Notes: generated by a model not told the origin, from the sequence alone. A stretch of 64,000 nucleotides of DNA from Nostoc sp. TCL240-02 (GCF_013343235.1 NZ_CP040094.1:868501-932500); one strand, 5' to 3'. Positions 27,858-36,093 are shown, counted from the stretch's first letter. Translations and numbers: made by a program.

Positions 27858-28574
27858 ATGCAACAGTTATTTCCCGGAGAGGTATTCGCCAGCACTGCTG
27901 ATTTTGACATTGGTATCCGCCAACTCATACCCAGATACGATGAGATGTTGGAGGTAATTAGCCGTTGTCTACCTTCCACAAGTCTGCGGATATTAGAATT
28001 AGGTTGTGGTACAGGCGAACTTAGTCTCAAAATACTCAAACGCTTTCCAAATGCCCAAGTAATTGCTCTAGATTACTCACCTCGAATGTTACAATTTGCC
28101 CAAGATAAAATTACAGCATCTGGATATCAAAAACGTTGGGTTGGTACACAAGCAGACTTTGGTGATTGGGCAAATAATCCAGAAAAATTAGATATTGGTA
28201 GCAAATTTGATGCCTGTGTCTCATCCTTGGCAATCCATCATCTCCAGGATGAGATGAAATTAAAGTTATTTAGCCGAATTGCTGCTAGCCTCACTCATGA
28301 TGGCTGTTTTTGGAATGGAGACCCAATTTTACCAGAATCATCAGCCTTAGCAGAAGTTTATCAGGCTGCACGAGAAGAATGGTCAGTTGAACAGGGAACT
28401 GATTTAACAGAGATTCGTGCAAAGCTTGGTGTAAGCAGCACTCAAGGTTACTCTAGTCAAGATCAGCTAGCTAGCTTAGATGCTCATCTACAGATGTTGA
28501 GCAAAGCTGGATTTAAAACAGTTGCAGTACCTTGGAAATATTATGGTCTGGCGGTGTTAGGTGGCTGGCCATGA
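27858..28574 (+). CDS. Class I SAM-dependent methyltransferase
   Basis: 238 residues from ATG 27858 (MQQLFPGEVFASTADFD). A GTG at 27834 would add eight residues with no better ribosome site. SAM motif I: LRILELGCGTGELSLKILKRF (43-63 from this start). Later motifs: VIALDYSPRMLQFAQ, FDACVSSLAIHHLQDEMK. The fold is like UbiE/Trm-type and arsenite-methyltransferase-like proteins, and the substrate is unknown. It is divergent from mysA across about 900 bp. A link to MAA tailoring is possible but only positional. No regulator or partner lies directly beside it. Confidence 0.8.
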   Translation: MQQLFPGEVFASTADFDIGIRQLIPRYDEMLEVISRCLPSTSLRILELGCGTGELSLKILKRFPNAQVIALDYSPRMLQFAQDKITASGYQKRWVGTQADFGDWANNPEKLDIGSKFDACVSSLAIHHLQDEMKLKLFSRIAASLTHDGCFWNGDPILPESSALAEVYQAAREEWSVEQGTDLTEIRAKLGVSSTQGYSSQDQLASLDAHLQMLSKAGFKTVAVPWKYYGLAVLGGWP

Positions 28575-28987
28575 AAGTTTTGGATTTTGGATACTAGATT
28601 TTGAATTTACCTGTCCCTAATCAATATTTATAGGATTAGCGACTTATGGTAACAAAACAGTAATAAATAACATTATTTCCCTTGATTAGAACTAATATAT
28701 ATACGCTTTAGGTCTGTAAAGGAGGTCTTGCTAACTCACGCAAAGATTTTGGCTGAAACTTTTGGTATGTAAGCTGTCCTTGTGTTTTGATGCAATATTT
28801 CCACATCAAAAGTACCCACGAGGGTACTATCAATCCTCTACAGACCTATCCGAAAATACAGAGTAGAAAATTTTCTTCAGAAAAGAAACCAGGGACACGC
28901 AATTTGGATTCGTTTTTCTGCTCCTATCTCCAGTGGAGTTAAAGCCACTGTTTGCCATCACTTAGTTTTAAAAGGAGAATATCTTGG
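28575..28987. promoter_or_regulatory. Leader region of the protealysin-like gene
   Basis: Beside the structured element above, a further small hairpin (CAGTGG...CCACTG, about 28931-28950) lies 40 nt before the ATG, and AGGAG at 28973-28977 is 10 nt before it. This fixes the ATG at 28988 over an upstream in-frame start at 28952. Confidence 0.5.
28709..28848 (+). ncRNA. Structured element upstream of the M4 peptidase: candidate RNA leader or MITE
   Basis: The outer stem TAGGTCTGTA (28709-28718) / TACAGACCTA (28839-28848) is perfect and is extended after a bulge by GAGG/CCTC. Inside are two adjacent perfect hairpins: TTTTGATG (28785-28792) / CATCAAAA (28804-28811) with an 11-nt loop, and GTACCC-ACGA-GGGTAC (28812-28827). 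A further weak helix TTGC/GCAA lies at the 5' end. The multi-branched shape is RNA-like. But TA dinucleotides flank GGTCTGTA...TACAGACC, as for a MITE with TA target duplication. I cannot tell which. Confidence 0.45.
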
Positions 28988-30067
28988 ATGGCTCGAAATA
29001 AAAAGAAATCAGCCGGGTTCAAGTATGAGCATCCACTTGACTCTAGATGCCCGATTTGTTGTATTGTCCCGCCCCATATACTAAAAAATGTCGTGGTGAA
29101 TGGCAATCCCCAGCAGCGTACTTGGGCTTTTCATACATTAAATATTTCGGCACAATTTCTAGGACGGAGAAACGTCGTAGGTAATATCTCATTTGCACCT
29201 TCTCCAGGTGCGAAGCGCCGTACCATCTACGATGCAAAATATGGTCAGCAACTTCCTGGTACATTAGTGCGCGGTGAAGGCGATCCTCCCAGCAGTGATG
29301 TAGCAGTGAATGAAGCCTACGATGCGGCTGGTGCTACTTATGACTTGTTTCATGAGATATTTGATCGCAATTCCATTGACGACAAAGGACTACGTTTAGA
29401 CTCCACCGTGCATTATGGCGTTAAATATGACAATGCCTTTTGGAACGGCGACCAGATGGTTTATGGTGATGGCGACGGAGAACTGTTTCAACGCTTCACG
29501 ACATCAATTGATGTGATTGGGCATGAGCTAACTCATGGTATAACCCAGTATGAAGCGGGTTTACAGTACTATGGCGAATCAGGGGCACTGAATGAATCGT
29601 TTTCTGATGTTTTCGGTTCCCTAGTCAAACAGAAGAGCAAAAATCAGACTGCACAAGAGGCAGATTGGCTCATTGGCGAAGGTCTTTTAGTACCAACTGT
29701 CAAAGGTGTTGCCCTGCGATCGATGAAAGCACCAGGAACAGCTTATGACGATCCAGTATTGGGTAAAGATCCTCAACCAGGCCATGTGAAAGATAAATAT
29801 ACTGGTACTGATGATAACGGTGGCGTGCATATCAACTCAGGAATTCCTAACCATGCGTTTTATTTAGCGGCTGTTAGCATTGGTGGCTATGCTTGGGAAA
29901 AAGCAGGCAAAATCTGGTACATAGCTTTACGCGATCGCTTGAAAGCCAAAGCAGATTTCAAAAAAGCTGCCAGTGTCACCATTCAAATTGCTGGCGAACT
30001 CTACGGTAATGGTAGTGATGAGCAAAAAGCTGTACAGGATGCTTGGCAAAAGGTAGGAGTTATTTAG
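28988..30067 (+). CDS. Protealysin-like M4 metallopeptidase
   Basis: 359 residues from ATG 28988. Thermolysin-type zinc site: H179-E180-L-T-H183, with E203 in GALNESFSDVFG. The downstream catalytic region DDNGGVHINSGIPNHAFY is intact. There is no signal peptide. The N-terminal short propeptide has RCPICCIVPPHILKNVV (20-36), the PPxLL-like motif region of protealysin-type precursors, which are cleaved autocatalytically. Proteins of this kind are made in the cytoplasm and act on cytoskeletal proteins when they reach host or neighbour cells. The likely inhibitor gene follows at 30279. A hairpin pair sits at the 3' end. Confidence 0.9.
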   Translation: MARNKKKSAGFKYEHPLDSRCPICCIVPPHILKNVVVNGNPQQRTWAFHTLNISAQFLGRRNVVGNISFAPSPGAKRRTIYDAKYGQQLPGTLVRGEGDPPSSDVAVNEAYDAAGATYDLFHEIFDRNSIDDKGLRLDSTVHYGVKYDNAFWNGDQMVYGDGDGELFQRFTTSIDVIGHELTHGITQYEAGLQYYGESGALNESFSDVFGSLVKQKSKNQTAQEADWLIGEGLLVPTVKGVALRSMKAPGTAYDDPVLGKDPQPGHVKDKYTGTDDNGGVHINSGIPNHAFYLAAVSIGGYAWEKAGKIWYIALRDRLKAKADFKKAASVTIQIAGELYGNGSDEQKAVQDAWQKVGVI

Positions 30068-30089
30068 AGACGTGATGAATCGCGTCTCT
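30066..30089 (+). terminator. Hairpin at the end of the peptidase gene
   Basis: AGAGACGTGAT (30066-30076) pairs with ATCGCGTCTCT (30079-30089) with one G-U pair, followed by ACTTTTTG. It overlaps the stop codon of the peptidase. A second, similar hairpin (AGACGCAATTCATCGCGTCT) follows near 30101. Together they may partly uncouple the inhibitor gene from the peptidase. Confidence 0.6.
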
Positions 30090-30278
30090 ACTTTTTGTAC
30101 AGACGCAATTCATCGCGTCTACAGGAGTCAGGAATAAATAGTCAATACCTTCCACTCCCTCACTCAACACTCAAGAATGATAAATCTGTTGTTTGTTGTT
30201 GCTAAACTGGGAACCGAGAACTAAAATCTCCCAGCTTAAGTATTTATCCCAACTAAATAACACAACGGAGAGCAAAAA

Positions 30279-30578
30279 ATGCGGATATCCTTTGAACGCA
30301 CAGGCGGCTTTGCTGGAATCAGCAAGAAAACAACCGTTGATACAGACACTCTCCCGCCAGATGAAGCTGCCACACTTCCCCGACTGGTGGAGGTTGCAGA
30401 TTTATTTAGGCTACCTGAATTAATTACCTCGCCAAATCAAGAGAGCGATCGCTTTCAGTATAAGTTAACAGTAGAAGATAACGGTAAACAGCATACGGTG
30501 ACTGTCAGTGAAGCAGCATTGCCAGGAACCTTAAGACCCCTGATTGAATGGTTGCAGAATATAGCACAGAAAAGGTAA
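30279..30578 (+). CDS. Emfourin-like inhibitor of protealysin-like peptidases
   Basis: 99 residues: MRISFERTGGFAGISKKTTV, then DTLPPDEAATLPRLVEVADLF, RFQYKLTVEDNGKQHTVTVSEAALP and LIEWLQ. Start, length and the TVSEAALP-type motif fit emfourin (M4in), a protein inhibitor encoded beside protealysin-like peptidase genes. The immediate pairing with such a peptidase makes this very likely. GGAG lies 10 nt before the ATG. Function would be to keep leaked active peptidase harmless in the cytosol. Confidence 0.85.
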   Translation: MRISFERTGGFAGISKKTTVDTDTLPPDEAATLPRLVEVADLFRLPELITSPNQESDRFQYKLTVEDNGKQHTVTVSEAALPGTLRPLIEWLQNIAQKR

Positions 30579-30639
30579 TTTGCTGAAAAACTTAAATTAA
30601 GGCTGACTTAACAATTCAAAATTCAAAAATAAATTCTAA

Positions 30640-31479
30640 ATGCATTGTGGTGTGATGAATAAACCAATCAAGCGAGCTTTTTTAGACACCGAAGATGGAC
30701 AAATTCTTTACCGTATTGGTGGCGAAGGAGAGCCTCTTTTACTATTACACATGAACCCACGTAGTAGTGATGAATACCGCGAATTAATGCCAATTTTGGC
30801 ACAAAATTACTGCGTGATAGCGATGGATTTTATGGGTTTTGGAGACTCTGATAAACCGCCAAAGTTGTATTCAGTGGCTGACTACGCTAAAACTGTCATT
30901 GCTTTGTTGGATGAGTTAGGTATTGAAAAAACAAACATTATGGGAAACCACACGGGAGCTTTTGTTTCTGGAGAAGTAGCAGCAGCTTACCCAGAACGAG
31001 TTAATAAATTAATTTTATGTAATGTGGCTGGCTTTGGTGAAGCTGGAAAAGTCGATTTAATGAGGAGATTTGATGAAGGTTTCGTCATTCAAGAAGATGG
31101 TTCGTACTTGATGGAAAGATGGTTGGCTCGTGCAAGATATGTAGGTTCTGCTGAGTTAAATCATCGATGGGTTTTAGATGATTTAAAATGCTTTGGCTAT
31201 CCATTGTATGCAGTTTGGGCTGTGGGGAATTACTGTATTGAGGCTGCCGAAAGATTTAGTTTAATTAAATCTCCTGCTCTCATTCTTTGGGGAATTGATG
31301 ATGTGGAAGAATTTGAGCGATTGGGTTTAGCACTAGCACAAGATAGATATTTTCTCTCTCAAGCTCTTCCTCATAGTAAAGTTGTCGAGTTTTCAAACGG
31401 AACTATTTGCATGATGAATCAAATACCAGAAAAAATTGCAAAAACAGTATTCGAGTTTTTGGATAGTGCGAATTTTTAA
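30640..31479 (+). CDS. Alpha/beta-hydrolase-fold protein with altered catalytic residues
   Basis: 279 residues (ATG 30655, MNKPIKRAFLD, is an equally good start). The fold is plain: EPLLLLHMNPRSSDEY, IAMDFMGFGDSDKP, and the nucleophile-elbow region IMGNHTGAFVSG. The expected GxSxG reads G-N-H-T-G, so His sits where Ser/Asp/Cys should be. The acid side LILWGIDDVEEF is present. The region that normally bears the catalytic His reads FSNGTICMMNQIPEKIA without one. The protein is therefore either a non-hydrolytic member (for example a lyase, ester-binding or scaffold protein) or an inactive paralogue. Its function is not evident. It is convergent with ridA. Confidence 0.8.
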   Translation: MHCGVMNKPIKRAFLDTEDGQILYRIGGEGEPLLLLHMNPRSSDEYRELMPILAQNYCVIAMDFMGFGDSDKPPKLYSVADYAKTVIALLDELGIEKTNIMGNHTGAFVSGEVAAAYPERVNKLILCNVAGFGEAGKVDLMRRFDEGFVIQEDGSYLMERWLARARYVGSAELNHRWVLDDLKCFGYPLYAVWAVGNYCIEAAERFSLIKSPALILWGIDDVEEFERLGLALAQDRYFLSQALPHSKVVEFSNGTICMMNQIPEKIAKTVFEFLDSANF

Positions 31480-31556
31480 AGACAGTAAGTAATATATTAG
31501 TATTTTTTGGTGGAACATTTATTTTAGTTTCTGGATTGTCACCCACTATGAATCTT

Positions 31557-32009
31557 CTATTTAGACAAAACAGCTGTACACTTAATCTCAACTATCAATC
31601 CTGGTGTAGATAAACCAGTAACGCCGATACCAGTCCAGGTAGGATAGTTATTAGTAAAATAGCGGTCTTTTACTTCCATAAACAATTGTAAAAATGGAAT
31701 GATATGCAGTGGTTTATCAAAAGCATTTGCTTCAGCTTGGAATTCCCCTAAGCCAGTACCAGTGACATGGTAAGTAATCATTTCTACCACATCATCAAAG
31801 GTAGCTCCTCCTGCATCCAGCACCTTCTTGACATTTTCAAAAGCCTGAACAACCTGGGCTTCTATGCCTTTAACAATTTGTAAATTTTCATCTCTGCCTA
31901 CCTGCCCAGAGATGTACAAAGTATTACCAACTTTAACACCAGGGCAATAATGAAATTTTTCATATAAAATTTCCATTCCCTTGGGAACGATTACTTGGCG
32001 AGTGGACAT
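31557..32009 (-). CDS. RidA/YjgF-family protein
   Basis: 150 residues from ATG 32009 (MSTRQVIVPKGME). The longer in-frame start at 32063 lacks support, while AAGGAA precedes the ATG at good spacing. RidA motifs: YCPGVKVGNTLYISGQVGRD, QVVQAFENVKKVLDAGGATFDDVVEMITYHV, and the C-terminal PTWTGIGVTGLSTPGLIVEIKCTAV. The family hydrolyses reactive enamine/imine intermediates. The generic conserved Arg that binds the carboxylate lies in the usual R(T/V)...C-terminal region as Thr-Trp here, so a specific member function (for example in hydantoin or pyrimidine degradation) is possible. It is followed in the same direction by the hydantoinase gene at about 150 bp upstream. Confidence 0.85.
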   Translation of the reverse strand: MSTRQVIVPKGMEILYEKFHYCPGVKVGNTLYISGQVGRDENLQIVKGIEAQVVQAFENVKKVLDAGGATFDDVVEMITYHVTGTGLGEFQAEANAFDKPLHIIPFLQLFMEVKDRYFTNNYPTWTGIGVTGLSTPGLIVEIKCTAVLSK

Positions 32010-32161
32010 CACGAATTTCCTTATAATGTTTGTTTGAATAATAACGAGTATGCAGTTTAGCAAATAAACACTAGTTTAGATAGATTTAAAATGTCACTAT
32101 AGCAGAGAAATGAGAGAGTAATTGCTTCGAAATTATTTTTAGTTTATGCATTCTTATTTCT

Positions 32162-33634
32162 CTATATTTTAGAATTTAAATAACGTCCTTTAGGCGCACC
32201 TATTACCTGTCCTCGATGGTAAATTATGTTCCCCCGCAAAAACGTACTTTTCACTCGTCCCGTTAACTCTACACCTTCAAAAGGTGTATAACCTTGTTGT
32301 GACTCCGACTCAGCAGCACGTACCACAAAGCTTTCATTGGGGTCTACCAGCACCAAATCAGCATCATAGCCAACAGCAATATCGCCTTTTTCTAACAACC
32401 CAAAGCGCCGCGATGGGTTCCAAGATAGCAATTTAGCCATCTGGCTGTAAGACATTCCCCGCTTGCTACCTTCACTAAATACACCAGAAAGTAAATATTC
32501 TGTACCGCCAAAACCAGACTTTGCTAACCAAATATTATTCGGGTCTTTAGCACTTCTTTTTTGTTCAGCAGAACAGCAAGCATGGTCGCTAACTATCCAA
32601 TCTACTTGATTGTTTAGTACTGCTTGCCACAAGTATTCCACATCAGCGCGAGGACGGATAGGAGGGTTGACTTTTGCCCAAATACCATTAGGAGTATCGA
32701 CATCTAACAACAAATGTCCAACCGTAACTTCTCGCCGAAAATTGATATGAGGAAAAGCAGTTTGCATAGTCAAAGCCGCTTCCATTGCTTTACGCGAACT
32801 CAGGTGCAACAAATTGATATTTGCACAGTTAGTTTCATTTGCCAAATAAGAAGCAATGCAAATTGCTAAACCTTCGGAATGAGGCGGACGCGCTGCACTG
32901 TAAGCGTGTAATCCGCTCAGACTAAAATCATTTTCAACTATTTTGGTGTAGGCGTTGAGAATTTCTGCAACTTCACAATGTAAACTCAAGCTGATAGTAT
33001 CTCGCGCTTCTGGATGTTTTTCCATCAAGCGAGTTAGACCGCGCATAATAAATTCAAAATGGGCGAAGTCGTATCTTTCCTCTTTATTAATCATCAAAAA
33101 GAGGTTTTGCTGGTCTGATAAACCATGCAACCCATAGCCGCCATAAAACATGAAGATTTTAAACGAAGATATACCGTATTCCTCAAACAATAAAGGTATT
33201 TCGTCGATATGCTGGTTTGCTATAGGTGCGATGTGATAGCCGTAATCTACAAAAAAATGACCTGCGGATAAGGCCAACACCTCTGGAAAAAAATCGCGGT
33301 ATGAGCCGCCTTTGTTAAGATAATACTGCCCTGTACGGATGTAATTCAGGCTGGTAGTCACGCCTCCCATTGCGGCTGCTTTGCTTTCAGTCACAGCATC
33401 TTTGTCGAGGGGTTGATAAATGCCTACGTGCATGTGGGCATCCACGACTCCAGGAAAGCATAGCAGGTTTTTGCCATCAAATACCTGTTTGCTTGTGTCT
33501 GCGCTAATATTAGAAGCAATCTGAGCAAATTTTCCATCCTTAATGCCTAAATCAAGTAGTTCGATTACATCCTGATGGGGACGAACTACCCGCACATTTT
33601 TGATAATTTGATCTAATACGGGAGTTTCAGACAC
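32162..33634 (-). CDS. Hydantoinase/dihydropyrimidinase-type amidohydrolase
   Basis: 490 residues from GTG 33634 (VSETPVLDQIIKNVRVV). GAGG lies 8 nt upstream. A further in-frame start at 33760 would run through a dispersed repeat. All metal ligands of the binuclear cyclic-amidohydrolase centre are visible: H67/H69 (VDAHMHVG), carbamylated-type K159, H219, H277 and D350 (VSDHACC). The protein would open a five- or six-membered cyclic amide ring (hydantoin, dihydropyrimidine or allantoin). Beside RidA and an oxygenase-like gene it may belong to a nucleobase or hydantoin pathway. The substrate is unknown. Confidence 0.87.
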   Translation of the reverse strand: MSETPVLDQIIKNVRVVRPHQDVIELLDLGIKDGKFAQIASNISADTSKQVFDGKNLLCFPGVVDAHMHVGIYQPLDKDAVTESKAAAMGGVTTSLNYIRTGQYYLNKGGSYRDFFPEVLALSAGHFFVDYGYHIAPIANQHIDEIPLLFEEYGISSFKIFMFYGGYGLHGLSDQQNLFLMINKEERYDFAHFEFIMRGLTRLMEKHPEARDTISLSLHCEVAEILNAYTKIVENDFSLSGLHAYSAARPPHSEGLAICIASYLANETNCANINLLHLSSRKAMEAALTMQTAFPHINFRREVTVGHLLLDVDTPNGIWAKVNPPIRPRADVEYLWQAVLNNQVDWIVSDHACCSAEQKRSAKDPNNIWLAKSGFGGTEYLLSGVFSEGSKRGMSYSQMAKLLSWNPSRRFGLLEKGDIAVGYDADLVLVDPNESFVVRAAESESQQGYTPFEGVELTGRVKSTFLRGNIIYHRGQVIGAPKGRYLNSKI

Positions 33635-33818
33635 AGTAGACCTCACACTAATAGGACTTACGCACGAGTGAATTACGGAATAAGGAACCGCAGAGGACAC
33701 AGAGGAATGAGAGTTTGAGAGATATTTTGCTTCAGTTCTGACTAAAATAAGTTTAGTCAAGAATTTTAAGATCGAATCGGGGCGAAGCCTAAATCACATT
33801 ATTATATAACGGTTTTTT

Positions 33819-34643
33819 ATGAAATTATCTTCAGTGGAAAAGACAATGGAAAGTTTTAATGAGTATCATATAGACCCAAATGGATTTACTTTTCTGAAAA
33901 GTTTTCAAGATAACTGGCAAGTCATTAGAGATGAGTTTACAACCTTTATTAATAATGCATCTGATGAAGAATTAAAATTTACTTCCGATGTTCTTGGGCC
34001 TAAAAGCCAAACCATTAAAACTAAGGGAAATTCGAAATATAGTGCTTTTGGTATCTTGTTTCAAGGTATGTTTATTGAAAAATATATTCAGGCGCATCAA
34101 ATAAAATATTCTGATTATGGGCCAGATGAAGCATCAAGAAAAGCACTCGTATTAAGAGAGAAATATTTTACGAATTTAGCCAATGTGATAAAAGATGTGA
34201 ACCTGATTGAGGATGATATCATCAGAAACGTGTATTATGGTACGTTCCATCCAGGCTTGGATATCAAGCTGCATGTAAACTATAACCCTCATACAAATCG
34301 TGGCTATTTAGGATTAATTGTACCAGAAGGAGATGTGGCTATGAAAATATGCCACGATCAACTTTATTGGCATGAAGGAAAATTCCTGGTTTTAGATCAT
34401 AGCTATCCCCACTGTCCACATAATTACACTAATTATGATAGAACTGTTTTGGTTGTTGACTTTTTTAAACCAGATAAGCCTAGAGATGAAGTGATCCAAT
34501 TTGAGAAAGAGCAAGTCACACAACGGATGCAAGATAATCCTTACAGCTTAGGTGTTTTTGGTAAAAGCGATAAAGCTAAAGAAGAAGATTTTATCAAGTA
34601 TGGTTTAGCTCATCAATTAGAGTGGGATAAAACCTTGATTTAG
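33819..34643 (+). CDS. Aspartyl/asparaginyl beta-hydroxylase-like protein, altered metal site
   Basis: 274 residues. The C-terminal half has the cupin pattern of Asp_Arg_Hydrox proteins: GLDIKLHVNYNPHTNRGYLGLIVPEGD (147-172), YWHEGKFLVLDHSYPHCPHNYTNYDRTVLVVDFFKP (183-218). In true AspH enzymes the first iron-binding His falls in RxHLGL. Here it reads R161-G-Y163-L-G-L, while the second (H198 or H201) remains. Either another residue (H158 is close) binds the metal, or it is not a standard 2-oxoglutarate dioxygenase. The N-terminal 130 residues are unlike other families I know. It is followed 2 bp later by a reductase gene, so the two are one operon. Confidence 0.62.
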   Translation: MKLSSVEKTMESFNEYHIDPNGFTFLKSFQDNWQVIRDEFTTFINNASDEELKFTSDVLGPKSQTIKTKGNSKYSAFGILFQGMFIEKYIQAHQIKYSDYGPDEASRKALVLREKYFTNLANVIKDVNLIEDDIIRNVYYGTFHPGLDIKLHVNYNPHTNRGYLGLIVPEGDVAMKICHDQLYWHEGKFLVLDHSYPHCPHNYTNYDRTVLVVDFFKPDKPRDEVIQFEKEQVTQRMQDNPYSLGVFGKSDKAKEEDFIKYGLAHQLEWDKTLI

Positions 34644-34645
34644 AA

Positions 34646-35653
34646 ATGAACGTAACAATCTACAGAAAGTTAATAGCAAAGCAACTGAATCAAGATTTTA
34701 AATCTGCTATTGAAATTGTCGAAATTCCTCTTTTCAAACCTGCTGCTAGTGAACTTGTAATCCAAAACAAATTTGCTGGCGTTAACGGTGGTTTTGACAC
34801 ATTACTTTGTCGTGGTGACGTTCCATATATTAATTTAATTCCTCCCTTTGATTTGGGTGTGGAAGCTGTAGGGAAAGTTATTGCTATGGGTGAAAATGTC
34901 AAAGATTTTCAAATTGGTGATGCTGTCATAACTACGGCACGTGGCGGCGGTTATCGAGAATATCAGGTTATCGATGCAAACTTAGCAGTAAAGGTGCGGG
35001 AAGCAACACCAGAGTTACTAACACTAACGCCTACAGGTGTATCAGCTTTGGTTGCATTAGAACAAGCAGGGGAGATGAAAAGTAATGAAGTGGTTTTAGT
35101 GACAGCCGCCGCCGGGGGAACCGGTCATATTGCGGTGCAGTTGGCAAAGTTAGCTGGTAATCATGTCATTGGTACTTGTAGTTCTGAGGCGAAGGCAAAG
35201 TTATTGAGAGAATTAGGGTGCGATCGCATTATCAACTATCGCATCGAAAACCTCAATCAAATCCTTAAGCAAGAATACCCCAATGGGATTAATTTAATTT
35301 TTGACTGTGTAGGTAAAACCGTATTTGATACTTGCGTTGAAAACTTGGCAGTACGGGGACGCTTAGTAGTGGTTGGTTTCATCTCCGAATACGCAAAAAA
35401 TGCGGAACAAATTACACAACCACGCCTTTATCACCAGCTATTTTGGAAAGCTGCTTCTGTGAGAGGCTTTCTCATGCCTCATTATAAAGAATATATGGCA
35501 GAGGCACGCGATCGCCTATTAAACCTGTTTTACACAGACAAACTCAAAGTTTCCGTTGACCCAACGGAGTTTCAAGGCATAGAATCAATACCCGAAGCTG
35601 TAGAATATCTCTTGCGTGGTCAGAATTGTGGCAAAGTAGTTGTGAGATTTTAA
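34646..35653 (+). CDS. Medium-chain dehydrogenase/reductase, quinone-oxidoreductase-like
   Basis: 335 residues. N-terminal GroES-like part (NKFAGVNGGFDTLLCRGDVP, then LGVEAVGKVIAMGENVKDFQIGDAV) and a Rossmann domain (VLVTAAAGGTGHIAVQLAKLAGNHVIGT at about 150-177). No zinc-binding cysteine cluster. It looks like a zinc-free NADPH-dependent quinone or enone reductase (QOR/ZADH2/PTGR3-like). It starts 2 bp after the hydroxylase-like gene, so it is translationally coupled, and could reduce the product of that reaction. The substrate is unknown. Confidence 0.85.
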   Translation: MNVTIYRKLIAKQLNQDFKSAIEIVEIPLFKPAASELVIQNKFAGVNGGFDTLLCRGDVPYINLIPPFDLGVEAVGKVIAMGENVKDFQIGDAVITTARGGGYREYQVIDANLAVKVREATPELLTLTPTGVSALVALEQAGEMKSNEVVLVTAAAGGTGHIAVQLAKLAGNHVIGTCSSEAKAKLLRELGCDRIINYRIENLNQILKQEYPNGINLIFDCVGKTVFDTCVENLAVRGRLVVVGFISEYAKNAEQITQPRLYHQLFWKAASVRGFLMPHYKEYMAEARDRLLNLFYTDKLKVSVDPTEFQGIESIPEAVEYLLRGQNCGKVVVRF

Positions 35654-35692
35654 GTAAGCCGATATTAGTTTATTATCCAGTCAGGGGTGAGA

Positions 35693-36091
35693 ATGACACA
35701 AGATTCAGAAAATACTTTAAAAGTTGCTCGACAGGCATTTGAGAATCTTACGCATGGTATGGCAACTGGAGAGTGGGAACCATTGTTAGATATGCTCACA
35801 GAAGATTTTACCCTTTGGTTTCCAATGGGTAAATTCCACGGGTTGAATGTCGGTAAACAACGAGCTAGAGAATTTTTTGAGTACGTTTTTGAAGCCTTCA
35901 GCCCTGGTTTAAATCTGACCGACTTAGACCGTGTTACGAGCAATGAAACAACGGCTGTTTTTGAGTTTCGAGATGAGGGACTTTTGTTTGGACAGCTTTA
36001 CAAAAATCGGGTAGCAGTTTCTTTTGATGTGCGTGGAGACAAAATTTGTGGCTATAGGGAATACTTTGGCAGCGATGGTAAATCCTACTAA
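35693..36091 (+). CDS. SnoaL-like/NTF2-fold protein
   Basis: 132 residues from ATG 35693 (a GTG two codons upstream is possible). AGGGGTGA lies just before it. A helix-strand pattern with MLTEDFTLWFPMGKFHG, FFEYVFEAFSP, VTSNETTAVFEFRDEGLL and ISFDVRGDKICGYREYFG is typical of SnoaL-like polyketide cyclases and ketosteroid-isomerase-like proteins, which lack one fixed reaction. It is third in the operon behind the hydroxylase-like and reductase genes, about 40 bp after the latter. A palindrome overlaps its 3' end. Confidence 0.75.
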   Translation: MTQDSENTLKVARQAFENLTHGMATGEWEPLLDMLTEDFTLWFPMGKFHGLNVGKQRAREFFEYVFEAFSPGLNLTDLDRVTSNETTAVFEFRDEGLLFGQLYKNRVAVSFDVRGDKICGYREYFGSDGKSY

Positions 36092-36093
36092 AT

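Noticed and set aside
28812..28827. Guanidine-II (mini-ykkC) riboswitch, suggested by the ACGA tetraloop hairpin
   Set aside because: That class needs two ACGR-loop hairpins close together; only one is present, and the surrounding stems do not fit.
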